Shown: positions 61,420 to 64,000 of the stretch, piece by piece | How the letters are laid out: each line of letters opens with the position of its first letter | Numbering within the stretch: the first letter of the stretch is position 1 | Origin: Lamellibrachia columna | Lineage: Eukaryota > Annelida > Polychaeta > Sabellida > Siboglinidae | NCBI GenBank assembly: GCA_963662155.1 | Contig: OY759267.1 | Coordinates: 13,810,060-13,874,059 of the forward strand | DNA: 64,000 nt | Direction of reading: 5' to 3' | Notes under the pieces: model-generated | The model's database searches: none | The model's input: only the letters and a program-made list of their open reading frames with translations | What the model was told of the DNA's origin: nothing | Translations under genes and position numbers: made by a program

Positions 61420-62690
61420 ATGCTAACTCTAGCACCCACTACGACATGTTAACTCTATCACCCACTACGACACGTTAACTCTAGCACCCACTACGACATG
61501 TTAACTCTAGCACCCACTACGACATGTTAACTCTAGCACCCACTACGACACGTTAACTCTAGCACCCACTACGACATGTTAAGTGTAGCACTCACTACGA
61601 CATGTTAACTCTAGCACCCACTACGACATGTTAACTCTAGCACCCACTACGACATGTTAAGTGTAGCACCCACTACGACATGTTAACTCTAGCACCCACT
61701 ACGACACGTTAACTCTAGCACTGACTACGACATGTTAACTCTAGCACCCACTACGACACGTTAACGCTAGCACCCACTACGACATGTTAACTCTAGGACC
61801 CACTACGATATGTTAACTCTAGCACCCACTACGACATGTTAAGTGTAGCACCCACTACGACATGTTAACTCTAGCACCCACTACGACATGTTAAGTGTAG
61901 CACCCACTACGACATGTTAAGTGTAGCACCCACTACGACATGTTAACTCTAGCACCCACTACGACACGTTAACGCTAGCACCCACTACGACATGTTAACT
62001 CTAAGACCCACTACAATATGTTAACTCTAGCACCCACTACGACATGTTAAGTGTAGCACCCACTACGACATGTTAACTCTAGCACCCACTACGATATGTT
62101 AACTCTAGCACCCACTACGACATGTTAAGTGTAGCACCCACTACGACATGTTAACTCTAGCACCCACTATAACATGTTAACTCTAGCACCCACTACGACA
62201 TGTTAAGTGTAGCACCCACTACGACATGTTAATTCTAGCACCCACTACGACACGTTAACTCTAGCACCCACTACGACATGTTAACTCTAGCACCCACTAC
62301 GACACGTTAACTCTAGCACCCACTACGACATGTGAACTCTAGCACCCACTACGACATGTTAATTCTAGCACCCACTACAACATGTTAACTCTAGCACCCA
62401 CTACGACATGTTAATTCTAGCACCCACTACGACATGTTAACTCTAGCACCCACTACGACATGTTAATTCTAGCACCCACTACGGCATGTTAACTCTAGCA
62501 CCCACTACGATATGCTATTTCTAGCACTGACTACGACATGTTAACTCTAGCACCCACTACGACATGTTAATTCTAGCACCCACTACGACATGTTAACTCT
62601 AGCACCCACTACGATATGTTAATTCTAGCACCCACTACAACATGCTAGCTCTAGCACCCATTACGACATGTTAACTTTAGCACCCACTAC
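61420..62690. repeat. Minisatellite, 26-bp unit
   Basis: About 49 copies of CTAGCACCCACTACGACATG plus TTAACT. Two main forms differ at TTAACTCTAG versus TTAAGTGTAG, with CACG/CATG variation; runs of unit variants recur, showing higher-order duplication. Confidence 0.97.
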
Positions 62691-63564
62691 GACTTTGATG
62701 ATATCATCGGACAAACTATTAAATAATTAACCGAATCCGATTAAAAATCTACGAAAGAGGGACACAGAGATCGATACCTAAATAGCCTATTACGCCATAA
62801 GGCTATAAACACAATAGCACGTTATCCTACCTAACAATCAAAGTCAATTCTTTCGCTGTTTTTTAACAAAAGTACGCACTCTTGTTTAAACCGACTACGC
62901 ATATTACTTACAATTACTTACTATTCACACACTGCAGATTTGACTATCAACGGGTCTGATTCACGGCAGAATAAGATAACCGAGGAGGGAGTTTTATTCA
63001 TGGATATTTTTTACTTGTAGAATACAAAAAATACGCATTGTAAAATTAGTCAAATGATTGGTTCGATAGTGTTCTCACACCAGGTGGTGATTGTAATTAG
63101 AAGAATTGTCTGCGCGTCATTATCAAACTATATTAGATGTATTAGAGATACATACCAAAGTATGTGAGTCCACTGCAGTTTAGGGCTGGTTTGCAAGAGC
63201 GATTTATCCCAATTGGACGAGCGACACAATTTCGCATGACAATGTGTAGCTAATTTATATGTGCGTTTAGATGAGCGACGTAGAAATTGCGACCTAGATC
63301 TTGACTCGCGCCACTCCCGAATTGAGCTTTCATGAAAGTCGCTGATTGGGCACTGCTTCAAAATCGACGCTGACTGGCGGCCAAATTGGGACCGACCCCC
63401 TCTTGCACCGCTATATCACGCGACACCGTATCAACCGAACAATTGGATAGTTAATTTCTCGTGTAAACCTACATTAACACATTTGACGCCTTTGCTGGAT
63501 ATTTACTAACCATAGACATATCAACCAAATACTCAGAAGAGTATATAAACTAAACTACATATGC
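62691..63564. other. No supported gene
   Basis: No coding signal. The sequence from about 63250-63420 is GC-richer. Confidence 0.4.
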
Positions 63565-64000
63565 ATAGTCATAACGGACAGTGTGACCGAGCTGACCCAT
63601 CCCTGTCATAACGGACACTGTGTACAACTGAGCTGACCCATCCCTGTCATAACGGACACTGTGTACAGCCGAGCTGACCCATCCCTGTCATAACGGACAC
63701 TGTGTACAACCGAGCTGACCCATCCCTGTCATAACGGACAGCATGTACAGCCGAGCTGACCCACCCCTGTCATAACGGACACTGTGTACAACTGAGCTGA
63801 CCCATCCCTGTCATAACGGACACTGTGTACAACTGAGCTGACCCATCCCTTTCAAAACGGACAGTGTGTACAACCGAGCTGACCCATCCCTGTCATAACG
63901 GACAGTGTGTACAACCGAACTGACCCTCCCTGTCATAACGGACACTGTGTACAACCGAGCTGACCCATCCCTGTCATAACGGACAGCATGTACAGCCGAG
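63565..64000. repeat. Minisatellite, 41-bp unit, runs off the window
   Basis: About ten copies of GTCATAACGGACACTGTGTA plus CAACTGAGCTGACCCATCCCT. It continues past the right edge. Confidence 0.96.

Overview
This is a eukaryotic nuclear window, very probably from a marine invertebrate and most likely a mollusc or other lophotrochozoan. The genes are split by long introns with GT-AG sites, and there are many tandem repeats and TA dinucleotide tracts. The mobile elements are CR1-type LINEs, a second LINE family, Penelope-like elements, a Ty3/Gypsy element, a tRNA-derived SINE, hAT-like and piggyBac-like short elements, and other MITEs. No bacterial features are present. The species assignment is an inference from this mix; no marker gene is present.

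Two protein-coding genes are clear. A CYP3-clan cytochrome P450 lies on the minus strand from 41557 (start codon) to about 14923. Thirteen exons can be joined by hand with every splice phase compatible, giving 497 codons before the C-terminal tail. It carries a membrane anchor, a proline hinge, the I-helix, ExxR, PERF and the heme-binding Cys. Its exon sizes closely follow those I recall for vertebrate CYP3A genes. A class A GPCR of neuropeptide-receptor type is also on the minus strand. Two exons (52401-52989 and 49081-49845) hold all seven helices, and an upstream exon is missing. A third, unidentified minus-strand gene may start at 13988, just downstream of the P450.

Layout: 1-2400 is a decayed Gypsy element with leader, PBS, gag, protease, RT and RNase H. 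3046-3585 is a minisatellite. 6052-9480 holds CR1 and another LINE relic with a hAT-like element. 10089-13988 holds the candidate gene plus a CR1 fragment. 14923-41557 is the P450, whose introns hold nested CR1/Penelope insertions, a piggyBac-like element, two TA-flanked MITEs, a 754-codon LINE ORF inside a CR1, a SINE and several minisatellites. 43659-46297 is a DNA element with about 0.7-kb inverted repeats around a gene for an XPG/FEN-like nuclease. 49081-52989 is the GPCR, whose intron holds a 1.27-kb 9-bp satellite and a TA tract. 54086-54692 is a Penelope-like fragment with a GIY-YIG domain and a hammerhead-like motif. 55731-58447 is a MADF fragment, a LINE 3' end and a CR1. 59648-64000 is a purine tract followed by two large minisatellites.

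The strongest candidates for something undescribed are the long-inverted-repeat element carrying an XPG/FEN-like nuclease, and the shared hammerhead-like cores in the Penelope-like repeats. Everything here was read by eye, so repeat boundaries are approximate to a few bases.
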